A DNA stretch of 64,000 nucleotides, taken from Bombardia bombarda (taxonomy: Eukaryota; Ascomycota; Sordariomycetes; Sordariales; Lasiosphaeriaceae). Under the pieces are notes generated by a model. It searched no databases. It saw nothing but the letters and a program-made list of their open reading frames with translations, and had not been told where the DNA came from. The stretch covers positions 7,874,001 through 7,938,000 of the forward strand of contig JAULSR010000002.1 of assembly GCA_030512295.1 (NCBI GenBank), given 5' to 3'. Position 1 is the first letter of the stretch. Every line of letters starts with the position of its first letter. Position numbers and translations under genes: made by a program. Positions 53,904 through 64,000 of this stretch are shown here, in pieces.

Positions 53904-55394
53904 ATGGACGGCGGATCCAGCTCTAGGTCTCCAAATGGCGACGCGGAACTCGACCTCTATGGTACGTTACATCTTGCCGCTTGCCTACTTACTCACTGCC
54001 TCGTCCTAAACTGACTTGATAATGTACAGAACTTCTCGGCGTTGAAAAGACGGCCAGCGCGGCTGAGATCAAGAAGGCCTATCGCAAGGTAAGCCAACTC
54101 GCCTACCGCTTGTCGCTTCGCTTTCTCCGCACCCCCAAACTGACAGCCCGACCAGCTTGCGCTTCAACATCACCCCGACAAGGTCCCCGAGGAAATGCGA
54201 GCCGAGTCCGAGGCCAAGTTCAAGGCCGTCACACAAGCATACGAGATCCTCCGCGAGGAAGACAAGCGCGACATGTACGACAAACACGGCATGGCAGCCT
54301 TCGACGGCTCAAGAGGCGGGCCAGGCGGTGCTGAGGTTGACCTGAACGACATTCTCGCTCAGATGTTCGGCATGGGCATGCCCAGCGGCCCCGGCGGCGG
54401 CGGGCCCCGTCGCCCGACACGCAGCCCCGATGAGGACCAACCGTACAAGGTCACTCTGGAGGAGCTCTACAAGGGCAAGACGGTCAAGTTCGCCGCCGAG
54501 AAGCAGGTCATCTGCTCCCAGTGCAAGGGCACCGGCGCAAAGGAGAAGGTCAAGCCCAACAAGTGCGAGCGCTGCAGGGGCCACGGCATCCAGGAGGTCT
54601 ACCGCCAGGTCGGCCCCGGCATGGTGCGCAAGGAGGTCATCCCCTGCGACCACTGCCAGGGCTCTGGTATGTGGTACAAGGAGAAGGACCGCTGCAAGAA
54701 GTGCAAGGGGAAGCGCACCGTCAAGGAGAATAAGGCCCTGGAGCTCTACATCCCCCGCGGCTCCATGCAGGGCGAGAGAATCGTGCTCGAGGGCGAGGCA
54801 GACCAGCTTCCCGACCAGACCCCCGGCGATCTCATCTTCCACCTTATTGAGGAGCCGCATGATGTGTTCACGCGGATAGGCAACGACCTCTCCACCGAGA
54901 TCACCGTCACCCTTGGCGAGGCTCTGTCTGGCTTCTCTCGTGTCGTCGTAAAGCACCTCGACGGCAGAGGAATCCACATCGACCGCCCCCGCGGCAGGAT
55001 CCTCCGCCCCAGCGAGGTGCTCAAGGTGCCTGGCGAGGGTATGCCCATGAAGAAGGGTGACATGAACGGTGACCTGTATCTCGTCGTCAAGATTGAGTTC
55101 CCCGAGGATGACTGGCTGAAAGATGACAGTGCTTATGATGCACTGACCAAGCTCCTGCCCGCCCCGGAGCCGCCCATTGTTGCCGACGAGGTGGATGATG
55201 TGGTTTACGAAGATGATGCCGACATTGAGCAGGTAAGATAGTTTGCCCCTTTCAGCAGTGAACCACCACGCGACCGAGTTTTTGCTAACATGACACCTCA
55301 GATGGGTGCTCGATCGGGCGACCCCCGCTACGCCAACGAATGGGAGGATGATGATGACGAGGGAGAAGGCCAGACACAGTGTGCCGCCCAGTAA
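53904..55394 (+). CDS. Class A DnaJ (Hsp40) co-chaperone with CaaX box
   Basis: Predicted exons are 53904-53961, 54030-54088, 54156-55232 and 55302-55394, giving 428 aa. The J domain (about 18-80) has the HPD motif at residues 45-47. A Gly-rich linker (SGPGGGGPRR) follows, then a zinc-finger region (159-226) with CSQCKGTG, CERCRGHG, CDHCQGSG and a fourth unit CKKCKGKR whose last Gly is replaced by Arg. The C-terminal substrate-binding domain contains PRGSMQGERIVLEGEADQ and HLDGRGIHIDRPRG. The last exon encodes an acidic tail ending in QTQCAAQ, a CaaX farnesylation box like the CASQ of yeast Ydj1. The DLYELLGVEKTAS start and HPDKVPEE are closer to Xdj1-type proteins. It should stimulate Hsp70 and may be membrane-attached through farnesyl. 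If intron 3 is retained, translation stops after GlnValArg and the CaaX box is lost. Confidence 0.93.
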
Positions 55395-56317
55395 GGGATT
55401 ATGCATTTTCAGCGATTGCTTTGGATTAGACGGTAGAGGCGGTGCTCGCTGTGAGGCGAGTGCAGTGCCAGTTATAAGCGATGTGCAGCCATCTGTTCGG
55501 GACAGCCTGCGGGTTTGCCAGGAGTCAATACTATCCCAAAAAGCCCCCAGGTGCCGTCAATCACCACTTCGGACTGACTGTCTGGTTGACTTCTTCTCGG
55601 TCACCTTTCGGACCTTTTTTTTTTACCAACTGGGTTAAGTCTGTGGCCTTTTGACTCGTTCCAATCGGATACATAGCGAGGTACAGTGCGCTCAGACAGT
55701 GTAATAGGCTCCCTCGGCCTTGCTGTGTCTCATGGATGCCTAGCCGCCGCCACTCGGAGGGCCTATTCAACGCTGTCGTGAGGTAGTGCAGATATGGCAT
55801 GGCACGAATCGTTCGGAGGATGGTCGGTTATACGTTGAGAACCAGCGAAATTCCATGGGCCACATTGAGCCAGATATAACTGTAATAGATACCTTGAGGT
55901 CGATAAACCATCAAGGGCTTGCCTGGCGAACAGTAGATTGAACACATAGATATCGATGTATTGAGATAACGACGCAGCAAACTTCAGAAAGGAAAACCGT
56001 AATACGGAGAGCCTTCAACTTTATGCTGCTTTTTAAGACCATACATATTCCATTTAAAGAATTCATGAAGAGAGATAGAGCCAGTAAGCGACCCTTTTGT
56101 GATGAGACTTTTGGCGAATCCTGTCTTGAGTGAACAAAGAAGACGTGAAGTCAATTGCAACTGACGCGAAACCGACGAGCGTCGTACGGATCCGTACTAG
56201 GGCTGCAACTACCAATTTTGTTGCCAAGAATCAGGTTTAAAGCGGGTCCACCTCACAAGTAGGCCCCACATCTGCAAAACGGGCGCACGAACCAGCTTTC
56301 CTTAACAATTTTCGCAC

Positions 56318-56325
56318 AACCCTAA
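56318..56325. promoter_or_regulatory. Telobox-like AACCCTAA element
   Basis: Located 175 bp upstream of the eL32 start codon. It is a candidate Tbf1-type binding site, often found in fungal ribosomal protein promoters. Confidence 0.55.
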
Positions 56326-56419
56326 GCCCACCAGCTGCACTTTCTGGATTTTTTCCCCTTGGTCCCGATAGTGACGCCCGCCAAAAAAGTCCACCATCAC
56401 TCGACAAAGACCCGTCAAG

Positions 56420-56499
56420 GTAAGAAGTTGCGGCTCGCTGGCGAGAAGAAACCTACAATTCTCACGAAGAAAAACATTCGATTCTAACAAACCGCCCAG
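56420..56499 (+). other. Probable 5' UTR intron of the eL32 gene
   Basis: Donor GTAAGA, branch site TTCTAAC and acceptor CGCCCAG placed directly before the ATG. It would be an 80-nt intron whose acceptor touches the start codon. Inferred from signals only. Confidence 0.6.
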
Positions 56500-57368
56500 A
56501 TGGTTACCGCAAAGAAGCACGTCCCTATCGTCAAGAAGCGTACGTTCGTCCCGCAATTGCCCGAATTTCTTGGACCTCTTCCAATTCCTGCCCACCACCA
56601 CCACCTCGTCCCTCTTCGCGTCTTCACGGCTGAGGAAGATGGACACGAGGGCTCGCGATGATCGAAGCAGCACCCCGTTCCGTCGCTCGCCCACTGGAAA
56701 CCCCCTCCTGCCCCCGCCATTTCGAGGGGGGCAGATTGAGGGCAACAGATGTGGCGGGCGCAGCGAAAAGAAAATCCGTCAAGACAAAATGGGCAAGAAC
56801 AGAAGTGTTGACATGAATTTTGCGTTTGAATATAGGCACGAAGCGCTTCACCCGTCACCAGAGTGATCGGTTCAAGTGCGTGGCCCCCAACTGGCGCAAG
56901 CCCAAGGGTATCGACAACAGAGTCCGAAGACGCTTCAAGGGCAATCTTGCTATGCCCTCGATCGGTTATGGCTCCAACAAGCGCACCAAGCACATGATGC
57001 CCTCCGGCCACAAGGCTTTCCTCGTCAGCAACGTCCAGGATGTCGAGCTCCTCCTGATGCACAACAAGACCTACGCCGCAGAGTATGTGTTTATTTTCCC
57101 CACCTCAAAAAATTTCGGCCTTTGTCGGGAAAAGGATGAGAAATGTCCCTACCAGCCGGGCGTGTGCGGGGTCTGGACGGGACGAGAAGACTGGAGATGG
57201 CAACCGCAGGGGATTGTTTTTTTTATTGGAGCACTTTGCTAACCGGATTCCTTCAATAGGATCGCCCACAACGTTTCGTCGAGAAAGCGGATCGACATCA
57301 TCTCCAAGGCCAAGCAATTAGGTGTCAAGGTCACCAACGCCAAGGCCAAGGTCACCACCGAGATTTAA
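56500..57368 (+). CDS. RPL32: Ribosomal protein eL32 (60S)
   Basis: Predicted exons are 56500-56539, 56836-57082 and 57260-57368, giving 131 aa, the standard length. The protein starts MVTAKKHVPIVKKRTKRF and continues HQSDRFKCVAPNWRKPKGID, then FKGNLAMPSIGYGSNKRTKH and HNVSSRKR near the C-terminus. These are hallmarks of eL32, a core protein of the large cytoplasmic ribosomal subunit. The first join (C + GC ACG) and second (GA + G ATC) keep the frame. The introns, 296 and 177 nt, are longer than most in the window, as is common for ribosomal protein genes. An additional leader intron probably ends at the ATG, and a telobox-like element lies upstream. Confidence 0.97.
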
Positions 57369-59445
57369 GCAAATTAAACTGAGGGAAGTGGTCGAGAGGT
57401 CGTCGTCGGGTCAAACGTCGCGGGGGCAGGGCATCTTTTATGTGGTTTTGGGAGCATCTCAGGCGGTCAAGGGAAATATTTGGTCTGCTTATATTTGTGA
57501 CTGCGATTGCCTAGCACACACACCCACCAGGCTAGGAAATACAACGCAGCTAGCTTGCTTCGTCAAGAAACACACAGCGGTTGTCATTAACAAACTACTA
57601 CTGAATTGACTTGCCCCCCCTTGCTCGGCATATGATCTGGAGAAAGGCAAGAAAAGAAAATCCGGTACAGCAGAGAAGTGGGTGTTGACGGGACTGTGCT
57701 CTATATATGTCGCGGTTTCCATCGAGATGGACGTGCGTGTTTGACTCGGTGATGCGGGACGAACGAACTGATCGGAAATTCAACGGAATTAAACATGTCT
57801 TCCTTCTCTTGTTCCAGTGAACGTACATGAGCCAGACAAGACAGACAACTTTACGACCGAGTACAGTATCAGTTTGCCTGGTTGAGCAGACACGCATTTG
57901 GACGCTCGGAAAAAGATTCTTATCACTATGACTCGTACGTGTGTCATGTCATTGCAGAATCAGATAACCACCCACACAACATCTACCTCTGTTAACGCGG
58001 GTGATGAAAGGGGAACCAGGTACTGGGAGGCCGGCAAGGTGGTTTTTATGTTGTGAGTGACAGCCTACAGAATAGTAATCCTTGGCTGTACCTCGCCGTC
58101 ATCTACATCTTGCTTGCCACCCAGAGATGCTATGGGGATGGCTGGCCGGTCTCTATTGCATTGTTCACTGGGAGTTGACTGACTGTTGGTGTTGGTATGA
58201 TATGAAGTTGATAGCCAAGGCTGTGTCGGCTCGGCTTGGTGATAAACAAGTCCAAGATCGGTAATCGAGGGTAAATGAGCAACATGTAACTTCAATTCTT
58301 GTGAGTTGCGGACTTGTACTGGGTATGAGTCGGTTCTGTTCGGTTCTGCATGATGTTGTTTTGAGCAGTGATATATTTCGTCGGGTTTCCCGCATCGTGT
58401 GTTGAATGATCAATCACCCTCGTCCCCCTTTAGCATCCCAGTGTTTCAGCTCATTTATTATGTGTTGGTGTTTTAGTGTATGCCGAGAACATATTTGCAG
58501 GCAGAAGGTCTGTTTGTTCGATTTCTTTCCCCCAGGCACTGCCCACTCGGCTGGCACTAGTTCTGACATGAGAATAGTATCAGGGTAGGCACCTAGCACT
58601 CACTTGCTGCGAATTATGCATAGGGAGAAAAAAAAGGCAACTATAAGGTTTGACCCTCTCTCGTCGGCTCTTGGCTTCTGGTGGTGTATCTAACATGACG
58701 AGACTGGTAAATTGACTGCCGGGTTGATATATAGAGCGAAATTGTTATTTGCATCCCGAGCATAGGTAATTTATTACATGACTGACAGGCACTTCTGGTA
58801 ACCAATGCGTAATTATTTATTTATTTGTTCTTGTAGTTAGCCAGCAGTACCTTCATCTAGCCAGGTCTTCATCATATATGAGCAAGGTTGATACGTATAT
58901 TTTAGCGGTATCAAGAGCAATGAGTTAGGTATAGGACGATCTGTATTCATATTCGCGGTCATAATAACGGGGTAATGGTAACTTGAGTGAAGGAGCTGAC
59001 TTGATATGGCGACTTATATTCATGCCGTTTTTATATCCTGCTGCGATGAATGATCGGTTAAGTTCTGTCTCTTAAAATAAATTGTAGGGGAGAATGCTAC
59101 GATTGATCCTCTTGAAGAGAATGTCTTATCTTACGTCAATCTTCCTAGGTAGCGGATGTTTCCAAAAACCTTGCTACTTCTCAACATATATAATTGCATG
59201 CCATTGAAACCAAAAGGCTGTGGTCGCCGTCCCTACTCAACGCTCACAATCAACGTAGAACAAGAAAAAAATCAACTTTATGAGATGTGCCAACTCGCCT
59301 TCATGAGGCAGGTTATAACGATAGTCGGGTGAGTAATTGAAGGTGGATGACCAATGATTCATCCGTCAAAAACGTTTTACCAAACAAACCCATCATATAA
59401 AAACATTCCTTTTAGATTTCAGCGAGAAGAAATACATAAACCATA
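57369..59445. other. Convergent 3' region of eL32 and kynureninase
   Basis: About 2.1 kb between two convergent stop codons, AT-rich from 58600 to 59430. No coding region, tRNA or repeat family was recognised. Confidence 0.5.
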
Positions 59446-61022
59446 CTATCCACTTGTTGATTGTTGGGCGCGCTTTTTCGCAGCAGCTTCCAGGGCCAGC
59501 GAGAAAGCCTCGGCGAACGTGACGCACTCGTCAAACGTATTGTACAGGGGAGCCGGCGCCACGCGTATGACATCTGGCTTCCGCTCGTCAACAATAACGC
59601 CCCGGGCCTCGAGCTCCTGCAAGACCGTCTGCAGCAGGCCATCAGCAAGCAGGATGCTCAGCTGCGCGCCGCGCTCGGCGGGATCCGCCGGGGTAACAAT
59701 ACGAAAGAGCGCATTATCCTCCTCCTTCATCCCCTTCAACAACAAACTCTCAAGGAAGCCAGTCAGCTTGAGCGACTTTTCCCTCAGCGCGCGCACCCCG
59801 CCGGCCAGCTCAAACACCTCGAGTGAGGCGCTCAAGCTGGTGATGTCGAGGATGCTCGGGTTGCTCAGCTGGAAGCCGGCGGCGCCGCCGACAGGGTGGA
59901 ACTTGTTGGCCATGGCGAAGCGCGTCTTCTTGTCGTTGCCCCACCAGCCGGCGAGCCGGTTGCTGTAGCCGTCCTCGGGCTTCTCGTCGGTGATGGCCTT
60001 GGTCACGCGGCTGTTGCGCTCGTGGACAAAGAGGCCGCCGATGCAGCCGGGGCCGCCGTTGAGGTACTTGTAGGTGCACCAGGCGGCGGCGTCGACGTCC
60101 CAGTCGTGCAGCGACAGGGGCACGTTGCCGACGGCGTGGGCGAGGTCCCAGATGACGAAGATGCCGTGCTTGTGGGCAAAGGCGGTGATGACGGGGATGT
60201 CGAGCAGCTGGCCCGTGTAGTACTGGATGCCCGGGAGCACGACCAGGGCGGTGGTGGCGGCGTGGGTGGAGATGACGGACATGATGTCATAGCTGCTTAG
60301 GATGTTGTCCTCGGAGAAGGGGGACTGGATTGTCACCATGGATGTCTCGGGGGAGAGGCCATGGTGCCGGAGTTGGGTTTCCACCGCGAACTGGGGATGG
60401 TGTTAGCTGTGGCACCATCATCGGTTTGGCTGCTGATGGTGGGAAAAGGGGGTGGATGGGTGGCAGGGACAAAATTACATGGTCGCTTGGGAAAGCTTTG
60501 CTTTCCAGGATGATCTTGTGCCTGCCGTTGATGTCGGGCTTGTAAAAGGCAGACATAAGTAGGTGGAGGTTACCGGTCAATGTCTGCATGACGGCGACCT
60601 CGGACTCGGCGGCGCCCACTATCGGGGCCATGAGCTTCGCCGCCTTGGCATCGGCGTCGAGCCATGTTGGCAGGGGCGAGTCGGCGAGAGGCTTGAAGTG
60701 GCCCTGCACGCCCTGAGCAGCCCAGGTGGAAAGATACTGGTTGATGCGGACCGGAGTCCTCTTGGGCTGCAGACCTAGCGAGTTGCCGCAAAGGTAGACA
60801 GCAGAGTCCGACGTGGAAGGGGCTGGACGCGAGCAAGGTCAGCCCAGTTCACAAGCAGATTTCGGTGCTCGAACCTCCTGGGTCATCGTTATCGGCCAAG
60901 CGCGTGCTTGCGATCTGGGCCTTTGTTGGTATGTTGAATTCGTTGCGGACGAGGCCGAGCGGGTCATCCTGATCCAGCACCTGCGCCCGCGCTCTCGCAT
61001 CAGCAATCGAGGCAGAGCTCAT
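59446..61022 (-). CDS. BNA5: Kynureninase
   Basis: Predicted exons on the minus strand are 61022-60875, 60822-60479 and 60390-59446, giving 478 aa. The enzyme is PLP-dependent and cleaves kynurenine and 3-hydroxykynurenine to (hydroxy)anthranilate plus alanine, in the tryptophan-to-NAD pathway. Landmarks are YLCGNSLGLQPKRTP, SEVAVMQTLTGNLHLLMSAF, SKAFPSDHFAVETQ, IWDLAHAVGNVPL (PLP-binding Asp246) and AWCTYKYLNGGPGCIGG, with Lys272 as the probable Schiff-base residue. The C-terminal domain includes RGVIVDERKPDVIRVAPAPL and YNTFDECVTF. The first intron (52 nt) has a rare GTTCGA donor with a normal GCTGACC branch site and CCAG acceptor; the frame stops without it. The second intron (88 nt) is regular. 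No neighbouring gene of the same pathway was seen. Confidence 0.93.
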
Positions 61023-61108
61023 CCTTGCACTATTGTGACCTTGCGGCGCTTTTGATGCGATCGATGCAATGTACGTGGTATGGGTAGCTCTTAGCTAATT
61101 ACCTACCC

Positions 61109-61134
61109 AGGTAGGTAGGTAGGTAGGTAGGTAG
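61109..61134. repeat. AGGT tetranucleotide microsatellite
   Basis: Six and a half AGGT units about 90 bp upstream of the kynureninase start codon. Confidence 0.9.
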
Positions 61135-62390
61135 TAGGTGAGGAAGAACAGTCGCAGCGACGAGGGTGAAGAGGGGGGGAGGCAATTGATGGGAGATACG
61201 AATTTGGGAATCGGACATAAAAGACTCAGCGAAGTCGTCTTATCTCGTCGACCTTGACAGTTGTTCACTGTCGGGTTCTGTGCGTGGTTTCTCAGTCATG
61301 CCATCACACAAATTCGTACACATAGCTATCTCAATTCTCAGGCTTGTCTTTGAAAATAGCCGCGAATTCGTGGACTGGACGGTCGAAGACGGTTGGCCCC
61401 ACCCGCCGCCGGCTTAGGAGTTAACAGGACCGCTTTGAAACCGTGCTGGACAATCTTGTGCCGCTTTGGCTGAAGGTAGGTCGACGACAAACATAACACA
61501 CATGGAAGGCAGGGCCGATAGCTATGGGCAATCGATGGCAATTGGCGAGTGCCAGTTGGTTGCTCAACTGCTCTTTCCCTTTTGGGGTGTGTGAACCATG
61601 AATCGGTCTCATGGAAGATGCCGAGGCAGGCGCGCACCGAGAGAGAGTTTTTGTTGGTTGCCTCAGTCAGAGGTCGGCAAAAAACCACCCGCCAAGAGCC
61701 GATTTTCCGCGATTGCCGCTTGGGATGGATCTGGCTCTTTTGCGCTTAAGAGCTAGAGTTGCTTCAGCCTCATAGCGGTCGGTTGACATCCAATCATGGC
61801 CCATCGTGACCGAATATTCTCCTATTTTAGGCAAGAGCGAGAGGCCAGCTCGAATGTATTCGTACGGAGGACCAGATCAGCCAGCCACTACTACGAATAC
61901 CAGCTCATAACATGAACCCAAGAAGCCGCCTAAAGATCGCGGCTCGCGACTCGGGGTGAAAACATAGCTGCTGGAAGATATCGTGAAGTTCGGACAGGCG
62001 GCTAGAATCAGCTGATGGATCGAGATAACGAAGTTTGTTGACCTTGAATCCTCGGTCACGAGCCAGTCGAGAACAACAAGTGATTTTCCTCACCTACCAC
62101 GAGCCGCCCCATTCAGCTCATTTGTGAACACCTCAAAGTTAAGATGGTTAAGGCCAGCAGCTTACACAGTAAGCCACCGTGCTGCAGCGCCGTTGTCCTC
62201 TCACTTCTCGTCGAGGTCAGGTGCTGGGAATTTTGGGAGTAATGATATCAAATTAGAGACAGTCTGTCTAATCTAATCTTTTGCTTTGCAGTAACAATAG
62301 AAAGTGGATTCATCTGTGTACCCTGGGATTTCAGCTTCAGGGCAACAAAGCATTGAAAGGCAAGCGCGGCACTGGCCCCGGACCCCGGCA

Positions 62391-62423
62391 CCCAGCGAGC
62401 CCAGCGAGCCCAGCGAGCCCAGC
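62391..62423. repeat. 9-bp tandem repeat (CCCAGCGAG)
   Basis: Three full 9-bp units and a partial fourth in non-coding DNA. Confidence 0.85.
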
Positions 62424-63907
62424 AAAAACAGCATTGCCCGTGGCCCCGCCCCGATGTTCCATTGGGGTCTCGGGACAGGAATTCTGCAAGGAATCCAGTG
62501 AGGCAGCTTGGCAAAATTGAGCAATCGCACCGGCGCCGACGGGGCGGCAGGTTACCCTTCTCCTTTCGATGCGCCCCGTGACCAGCAAGGTACACAGCAG
62601 TCGGCATGAATACTTTGTCGCATTTCGGCATCGAAACTCAGACTGCAACGAGTCGGCACGAGGACAGCAGAGCCTTCAACAATCTGGGCGCCCAGCACCC
62701 TGGAAACACCTACTAGCACCCGGTTACCTAACTAATAGCGATCTTAGTGATGGCTGCTGCGAGCTATGAAAAGCGGTCAGATGTAATTCAAGGTACTTTA
62801 CTTGCATCTTCTGGATCAATGGTCAGTTCTCCAATACTTTACATGATAGTGTCAAATTCACCATGGAGACCAGTACATCAGGATTCAATACCGTTGCCTA
62901 CAATCAAACCATCAGACCCCGTGGCAACGTTAGAGCTGGCGGGCGATGGATTCCATTACCCCCAGATTACTTGATGGAAGACGCGCCGTAACGGCTCCTG
63001 GAAACCTTGGGGTGGGAATGGCGGGGGAGTCCACTTTGCCGCTCCAGTTTCCGCAGCGGAGCTTACGCTGGCATAAGGGAGGGTCTATTTGTTACGTATT
63101 GGACGGATCACGGGATCCATATGTCAAGATCTCTTGCACACACATCTCCGACCATTCCATCATGGCCAGCGGACCCTAGAGGCTCCAGATGCCGATGAGC
63201 AAATATGAGGACAGGCTGGGCGTCTATGATGCCAGCCTTCGAGGCCCCAACACGGCAGTCTAGACGAAACCGTTACCCAACAGTTTCAACCTGCCTTTAC
63301 ATACGGCAATTACCTATGACTAGTAGTATCGGTATCTGGGGTTGTACAAAATGTACGGGTACATGTCGCCCTTCGGAGGATATTGATAAGGAGAGCTGAC
63401 CATTAATAAGAGTTTGTTTCCATGTTCGTTTCCATGCACACAGATTACCCATTACACAGTACAATTGGCGTACCTGTTGTGTATGTATGTACATACATAG
63501 GTACCCGCAGCACATTAGTGGGAACCCAGCTCACCGCGGAATGGAAGGCGAAAAGCGAGAGGTCAAGTTCGAAACTTCCATTCCATGTCACTTTACGGAT
63601 ACCGCGTGCACTGTGTGTTTGGGTGATGTTCGCCACCGTACTTTTCAATGCTCGTACTCAAATACCGTATTTACCTGAATTCGGATCACCTGACTGGAAA
63701 AACAAACAAGCAGAAGAATGAATAGCATACGGGGATGACAGACATGAGAAAAGTTAAAGCTGTTTTGTGGCTTACAAATTGTCGTTCCTTTTACACAGCA
63801 GAGCAGACGGGTATGGTTTCTTTAACGAAGAATTTGAGGTAGTGAGAGGTTGAAGTGCGAGACACTGGGTACTTCAGGTACACGAGCTTTTGGCGTGCAA
63901 TTCTTGG

Positions 63908-64000
63908 TCAATTGGGTCCCTGGACAAGCTTCTCCAGAACCTCAAATACCCGTCCCAGGGGCTCCCTACGAATGACAGCACCGGATTCCATCTGACGCAT
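63908..64000 (-). CDS. Possible 3' end of a gene cut by the window edge
   Basis: The last 93 bases are open on the minus strand and end in TGA: RREPLGRVFEVLEKLVQGPN then stop. The helical, charged composition resembles a genuine C-terminus more than random sequence. It is only 30 residues long and no family can be named, so this is a weak call. Confidence 0.25.
   Translation of the reverse strand: MRQMESGAVIRREPLGRVFEVLEKLVQGPN

Larger units (their letters stand above)
55395..56499. other. DnaJ 3' flank, eL32 promoter and leader intron
   Basis: About 1.1 kb between two plus-strand genes. It includes an AACCCTAA element and a probable leader intron just before the eL32 start. Nothing else is coding. 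Confidence 0.5.
61023..63907. other. Right-hand non-coding stretch
   Basis: About 2.9 kb upstream of kynureninase. The first 200 bp carry an AGGT microsatellite and probably the promoter. Short frames further right overlap in several directions and give no recognisable protein. Confidence 0.45.

Noticed and set aside
54309..55406. 365-codon minus-strand frame
   Set aside because: Antisense to the DnaJ gene; it crosses the last intron without any splice logic.
62391..62423. CRISPR-like tandem repeat
   Set aside because: Only three 9-bp units without spacers in a eukaryotic genome; a simple tandem repeat.
63560..63590. tRNA-like B-box sequence GTTCGAAAC
   Set aside because: The flanking bases do not form a T-arm stem, and no A box or acceptor stem was found upstream.

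Overview
The window is nuclear DNA of a filamentous ascomycete (Pezizomycotina, most likely a Sordariomycete; the species cannot be named from sequence alone). The evidence is the fungal gene set, short introns (mostly 50-125 nt) with GTAAGT-like donors and CTAAC/CTGAC branch sites, intergenic spacers of about 0.4-4 kb, and many short simple repeats between genes. I support sixteen protein genes plus a possible 3' end of a seventeenth at the right edge. I saw no tRNA, rRNA, transposon or CRISPR array.

Layout from left to right: a C2H2 zinc-finger protein (+); the SNF2/STH1 chromatin-remodelling ATPase (-); a WDR70-type WD40 protein (-); an unrecognised intronless gene (-); a Golgi pH regulator/GPHR-type membrane protein (-); a universal-stress-protein (USP) gene with an unusually long intron (-); a 4.3 kb gene-poor stretch; eIF3 subunit L (-) head-to-head with the ribosome-assembly GTPase EFL1 (+); eIF4B (-) head-to-head with a small Tim17-like membrane protein (+); the 9 kb FMP27 lipid-transfer gene (+); COP9 signalosome subunit CSN5 (+); mitochondrial glutamyl-tRNA synthetase (-); a class A DnaJ with a CaaX box (+); ribosomal protein eL32 (+); and kynureninase (-).

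Almost every gene is conserved housekeeping. Six of the sixteen serve translation (eIF3l, EFL1, eIF4B, mitochondrial GluRS, eL32, and DnaJ as a chaperone for new proteins). Two translation promoters carry a telobox-like AACCCTAA/TTAGGGTT element. I rebuilt the intron-exon structures by hand from consensus splice sites with reading-phase checks, so exon coordinates are predictions, but every join given keeps the frame.

I found no convincing new multi-gene system. The most interesting signals are about gene structure: a 1,370-nt intron in the USP gene that contains a possible alternative start, a 21-nt microexon inside the GTP-binding motif of EFL1, two genes whose first coding exon is only ATGG, a candidate frame-shifting cassette exon in the Tim17-like gene, and a DnaJ whose farnesylation box sits on a separate last exon. 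Others are a strong 18-bp hairpin in the gene-poor stretch and one apparent orphan gene.
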